This document shows, piece by piece, positions 6,080 to 8,329 of a DNA stretch of 8,329 nt. Position 1 is the stretch's first letter; every line of letters starts with the position of its first letter. The notes beneath the pieces were generated by a model. That model saw only the letters and a program-made list of their open reading frames with translations, was not told the DNA's origin and ran no database searches. Source of the DNA: CAZMUN01 sp964569815 (GTDB lineage Archaea; Iainarchaeota; Iainarchaeia; Iainarchaeales; GCA-2688035); assembly GCA_964569815.1 (NCBI GenBank), contig CAZMUN010000044.1:1-8329 (forward strand), written 5' to 3'. The position numbers were made by a program, and so were the translations under genes.

Positions 6080-6127
6080 CAGGTTACTAATAAAATTACG
6101 CTTTTTGCGCTGATTTTTGGTTTTTTT

Positions 6128-6685
6128 ATGGACAAGAAAAAGGTTTTACCGGGAGATTTCCTCAGCACGGAAGAGGAATTCATTGCAGGCAAAAACGCCG
6201 TTGAGTCAAACGGCGAAATATACAGCACGGTTTCTGGTGAAGTCGAATCAGACCAAAAAACCAAAGAAATAAACGTGCAGGCTTCAAAGCCAATGAGGGC
6301 CCTAAAAAAAGGAGACCTAGTCTATGGCAGGGTGGAGCTAGTGAAAGAAAACAGCGTCATAATAACGATTGGCGAGCTGGCTGACAGCGAAGGCCAAAGA
6401 ATCATCGGATTTGGCAGGGCCATGCTTCCAATCAGGAACGTAAGCAGAGACTATGTTGAAAAGCTTTCAGACTTTTTCAAAGTAGGCGATATCGTAAAAG
6501 TAAAGGTCTCAAAGCTTTTCAAAGACGCTATTGACGTTGAAAGCCAGCAGCCAGATTTAGGCGTGGTAAAGGCATTCTGCTCAAAATGCAGGCAGCCTTT
6601 GCACAAGTTTGATTCAAGCTTGCGCTGCCTAAAATGCGGAAGCGGCGAGCAAAGAAAGCTTTCAAGCGAATACCTTCTTAGGTGA
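6128..6685 (+). CDS. csl4: Archaeal exosome RNA-binding subunit Csl4
   Basis: This 185-residue cap subunit of the archaeal RNA exosome sits on the Rrp41-Rrp42 ring and helps capture RNA for 3'-to-5' degradation or tailing. Three modules are visible. The N-terminal Csl4 domain has VLPGDFLSTEEEFIAGKNAV (6-25), the classic opening of the family. An S1-type RNA-binding domain spans about 60-138 (KGDLVYGRVE, then GDIVKVKVSKLF). A zinc ribbon follows with cysteines 151, 154, 167 and 170 in CSKC and CLKC. Length matches known archaeal Csl4. The other exosome genes (rrp4, rrp41, rrp42, DnaG) are not in the window. It is the first gene of a plus-strand operon, and its stop codon lies inside the Shine-Dalgarno sequence of rpo11. 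The zinc ribbon is complete, so the protein should be functional. Confidence 0.95.
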   Translation: MDKKKVLPGDFLSTEEEFIAGKNAVESNGEIYSTVSGEVESDQKTKEINVQASKPMRALKKGDLVYGRVELVKENSVIITIGELADSEGQRIIGFGRAMLPIRNVSRDYVEKLSDFFKVGDIVKVKVSKLFKDAIDVESQQPDLGVVKAFCSKCRQPLHKFDSSLRCLKCGSGEQRKLSSEYLLR

Positions 6686-6686
6686 T
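6681..6686 (+). promoter_or_regulatory. Ribosome binding site of rpo11
   Basis: GGTGAT complements the conserved archaeal 16S 3' end and lies six bases before the rpo11 ATG at 6693. Its TGA is the csl4 stop codon, so termination and re-initiation are physically coupled. This contrasts with the leaderless starts of the operon-first genes. Confidence 0.75.
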
Positions 6687-6692
6687 TTTAAA

Positions 6693-6965
6693 ATGGAATT
6701 GGAATTGAAAAAAAGCAGTTCAAACGAGTTGCGCTTTGCCCTAAAAGGAGAAAGGCACACTTTCCCAAACCTTTTAAGGGACGCGCTGCTCAAAGACCCA
6801 AAAGTGGAGTTTGCAGCCTACATTTTGCCGCATCCCCTGGGAAACGAAGCCGAGTTTGTGGTAAAAACAAAGGGCAAAAGCGCCAAAAGCGTTATGCAGT
6901 CAACCCTAAAAAGCCTTGACAAAGACTTGTCTGACTTTGAAAAAGCCTTTAAGGCCGCAAAGTAG
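6693..6965 (+). CDS. rpo11: DNA-directed RNA polymerase subunit Rpo11 (subunit L)
   Basis: This 90-residue subunit is the archaeal counterpart of eukaryotic RPB11 and of one half of the bacterial alpha N-terminal domain dimer. It pairs with Rpo3 to start assembly of RNA polymerase. Signature residues are GERHTFPNLLRDALLKDP (19-36), followed by VEFAAYILPHPLGNEAEFVV (38-57). These match the family pattern GEDHTFxNLLRxxLLxxxxVxFAAYxxxHPL. The length is normal and no residue stands out as aberrant. It follows csl4 by seven bases with a good Shine-Dalgarno sequence, and the DUF99 ATG begins four bases after its stop, so these genes are almost certainly co-transcribed. Linkage of an exosome and a polymerase gene is a recurrent archaeal arrangement and puts RNA synthesis and decay components under one promoter. 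Confidence 0.94.
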   Translation: MELELKKSSSNELRFALKGERHTFPNLLRDALLKDPKVEFAAYILPHPLGNEAEFVVKTKGKSAKSVMQSTLKSLDKDLSDFEKAFKAAK

Positions 6966-6969
6966 GTGC

Positions 6970-7536
6970 ATGGAATTGAAAGGGCTTTTGCGCGTTCTTG
7001 CTTTAGACGACGGATTCTTCAAGCCTGGAGAAAAAGGGAATGCCCTGCTTGTCGGCGTTGTAAGCAGGCTAGACTTGCGATTTGAAGGAGTTGTTTCAAC
7101 CAGCGTAAACGTGGATGGCCTTGACTCAACCAAAAAAATAATCCAGCTTGTGAAAAACTCGAAATTCAGGCCACAGGTTAACTTCCTTCTTTTAGATGGC
7201 TTGAACTTTGCAGGATTCAACCTTGTTGACCTGCCAAAACTCAACGAAGAGCTTTCTGTTCCCGCAATTGCGGTTCTGAGAAAAAAACCCAGGCTGGAAG
7301 AAATAAAAAAAGCCCTTGCTGGCTTCAAAGACAAAGAAAAAAGGCTCGAGCTGATTGAAAAAGCAGGCCCTGTTTTTGAAGCCGGAGAAATTTTTTTCCA
7401 GCACGCAGGCGGAGACCGAAAAGCAATTAAAGCCGTGCTGGCTAAAACAACTAAGAACGGCAACCTGCCCGAACCCCTGAGAATGGCTCACCTGATTGCA
7501 TCAGGCGTCTCCCTGGGAGAAAGCACAAGGCCCTAG
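6970..7536 (+). CDS. DUF99 family protein, endonuclease V-like fold
   Basis: This 188-residue protein belongs to the archaeal DUF99 family (COG1628), related in fold to endonuclease V (RNase H-like), with no settled biological role. The family pattern is clear: RVLALDDGFF near the N terminus (8-17) with Asp13/Asp14, LLLDGLNFAGFN (73-84), VPAIAVLRKKP (97-107) and a C-terminal PEPLRMAHLIASGV then GESTRP. The acidic residues at 13/14 and 76 are candidate metal ligands by analogy with endonuclease V; catalysis is not demonstrated. An upstream in-frame ATG at 6916 lies inside rpo11. The ATG at 6970 gives the expected family length and starts just after the rpo11 stop, with AGGTG too close to be an ideal Shine-Dalgarno sequence. 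Its place between rpo11 and the signal peptidase gene suggests co-transcription, not necessarily shared function. Confidence 0.87.
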   Translation: MELKGLLRVLALDDGFFKPGEKGNALLVGVVSRLDLRFEGVVSTSVNVDGLDSTKKIIQLVKNSKFRPQVNFLLLDGLNFAGFNLVDLPKLNEELSVPAIAVLRKKPRLEEIKKALAGFKDKEKRLELIEKAGPVFEAGEIFFQHAGGDRKAIKAVLAKTTKNGNLPEPLRMAHLIASGVSLGESTRP

Positions 7537-7545
7537 GCGAAAAAA

Positions 7546-8298
7546 ATGCTGGAAAAAATCCGAAACAAACTGAAGTGGCTTGACCCATTCACCTACGTGG
7601 ACCTTTACCTGATGCCAAAAGCCAACCCAAAAAACTCTGAAACCATAAACTGGATAGTTTACCTTGCATGCTCGTTTGTTTTTGCATGGCTGATTTACAC
7701 CGGCCTTGGGCTTGTTTTGGGAACTGCAACGCCAATGATGATTGTTGTAAGCAGCTCAATGGAGCCTGTTTTGCACCGTGGAGACATAGTCGTTCTTTTA
7801 GGTTCAGATGCGGATGCAATCAAGGCGCAGGAAGCCAGCCTTGACTTGCAAAGCCTTGAAGAAACCGAGTTCTCGTCCTTTGCAAACCCTGTTTACAGTG
7901 ACTCGCAAACCATTACCTCAATCGAGCTGAACACAGGCTCCAAAATACAGGTAACAAAAGAAGGCGACGTTGTGGTATACTGGTCGGATTTCAGAAAAGA
8001 GCCAATAATCCATAGGGTTGTCGCAAAACTAAAAGCAGGGAACGGAACCTATTTTCTGACAAAAGGCGATTCAGCAAACAACTCAACCATAGACCAGGAC
8101 TGCGGCCGCGTAATAAACGGCAGGCCTGAAAAAAGCTGCATAGAATTGTACCCTATTCCAACCCAAAGGCTTCAAGGAAAAGTTGTCTTCAGCATGCCCC
8201 TGCTTGGATGCATAAAGCTCTGGGCCGTTGACGACTTAGGAAGCCTTTTGACAACAGGCAAGCTGCCAAAAGAATGGGAACCAGGCAACGTTTGTTAG
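7546..8298 (+). CDS. Type I signal peptidase (Sec11-like)
   Basis: This 250-residue membrane-bound peptidase removes signal peptides from Sec-exported proteins on the outer face of the membrane. One clear transmembrane helix (about 35-58) precedes the catalytic box VVSSSMEPVLHRGD (67-80) with nucleophile Ser71. His156 lies in IIHRVV (154-159), replacing the bacterial Lys as in archaeal and ER enzymes. TKGDSANNSTIDQ (172-184) supplies the acidic residues Asp175 and Asp183. Two features make it longer than a minimal archaeal enzyme: a 34-residue cytosolic N-terminal extension (WLDPFTYVDLYLMP) and an insert of about 55 residues between the Ser and His boxes. No convincing second transmembrane helix is seen at the C terminus. 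The ATG is nine bases after the DUF99 stop with only a weak AGGCG upstream, so translational coupling is likely. The pilin here uses a different, prepilin-type peptidase. Confidence 0.93.
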   Translation: MLEKIRNKLKWLDPFTYVDLYLMPKANPKNSETINWIVYLACSFVFAWLIYTGLGLVLGTATPMMIVVSSSMEPVLHRGDIVVLLGSDADAIKAQEASLDLQSLEETEFSSFANPVYSDSQTITSIELNTGSKIQVTKEGDVVVYWSDFRKEPIIHRVVAKLKAGNGTYFLTKGDSANNSTIDQDCGRVINGRPEKSCIELYPIPTQRLQGKVVFSMPLLGCIKLWAVDDLGSLLTTGKLPKEWEPGNVC

Positions 8299-8329
8299 GC
8301 CACTTTTCCCAAAAAAGCCAGACTTCCTT
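8295..8329 (-). CDS. Possible C-terminal end of a convergent minus-strand gene
   Basis: Read on the minus strand, one frame is open from the window edge for ten codons (GSLAFLGKVA) and ends with TAA at 8297-8295. That stop would overlap the signal peptidase TAG, much as the lonB and DUF373 stops overlap. Ten codons cannot identify a family and may be chance. It is listed only because no other explanation for these last bases is visible. Confidence 0.2.
   Translation of the reverse strand, partial: GSLAFLGKVA

Noticed and set aside
6098..6112. Short GC-containing inverted repeat before csl4 as a hairpin or riboswitch
   Set aside because: Only three pairs around a T5 loop (CGC/GCG) are possible, too weak to call a structure.
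6916..6969. Upstream ATG extending DUF99 into rpo11
   Set aside because: It overlaps the conserved end of rpo11 and adds residues not matching the family; ATG at 6970 gives normal length.
6906..7463. 185-codon minus-strand frame opposite DUF99
   Set aside because: It is a low-complexity Ser/Phe/Leu translation antisense to a gene with clear family motifs, with no promoter or start signal.
1..8329. tRNA, rRNA, CRISPR, transposon or defence system
   Set aside because: I found no cloverleaf, spaced direct repeats, terminal inverted repeats, transposase or nuclease/toxin motifs; nearly all bases are explained by housekeeping genes.

Overview
The window looks like a core-gene region of an archaeal chromosome. 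The evidence is a membrane-inserted LonB protease, the archaeal exosome subunit Csl4, RNA polymerase subunit Rpo11 and the archaeal families DUF373 and DUF99. A type IV pilin-like protein with a class III (QxGxEY) signal peptide and a Ser/His/Asp-type (Sec11-like) signal peptidase also fit. TATA-like boxes lie about 25-30 bp upstream of most start codons, and several transcripts are probably leaderless. The pilin signature (QAGLEYLMTYGWA) together with a SpoIIM-family membrane protein suggests a DPANN-type lineage such as Diapherotrites or Micrarchaeota. That placement is inference, not proven by the sequence.

Layout, left to right: (1) the 5' part of an RNase Z gene on the minus strand, cut by the window edge and divergent from lonB; (2) lonB on the plus strand; (3) a DUF373 membrane protein on the minus strand, convergent with lonB and sharing the CTAG stop tetranucleotide; (4) a stomatin/SPFH membrane protein on the plus strand, divergent from DUF373; (5) a minus-strand pair, a SpoIIM-family protein followed by a pilin-like protein with its own promoter; (6) a tight plus-strand run csl4 - rpo11 - DUF99 - signal peptidase I; (7) about 30 bases that may hold the end of a convergent minus-strand gene. 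Coding density is very high. No intergenic stretch reaches 100 bp, and I see no tRNA, rRNA, CRISPR array or mobile element.

Two themes emerge. The left two thirds is rich in membrane proteins: the only membrane-anchored AAA+ protease in the window, an SPFH scaffold, a six-helix DUF373 protein with a small beta-rich tail, SpoIIM and a pilin. LonB, SPFH and DUF373 could form an archaeal counterpart of bacterial HflKC-FtsH membrane quality control, but only gene proximity and family analogy support this. The right third is an information-processing operon (RNA exosome, RNA polymerase, a nuclease-like DUF99) ending in the secretory signal peptidase. Overall it is mostly ordinary archaeal housekeeping. 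The oddities are a perfect palindrome against the lonB start, a beta-rich fusion on DUF373, an SPFH protein without its usual NfeD partner, stops overlapping between convergent genes, and a strong excess of the hexamer AAGCTT.
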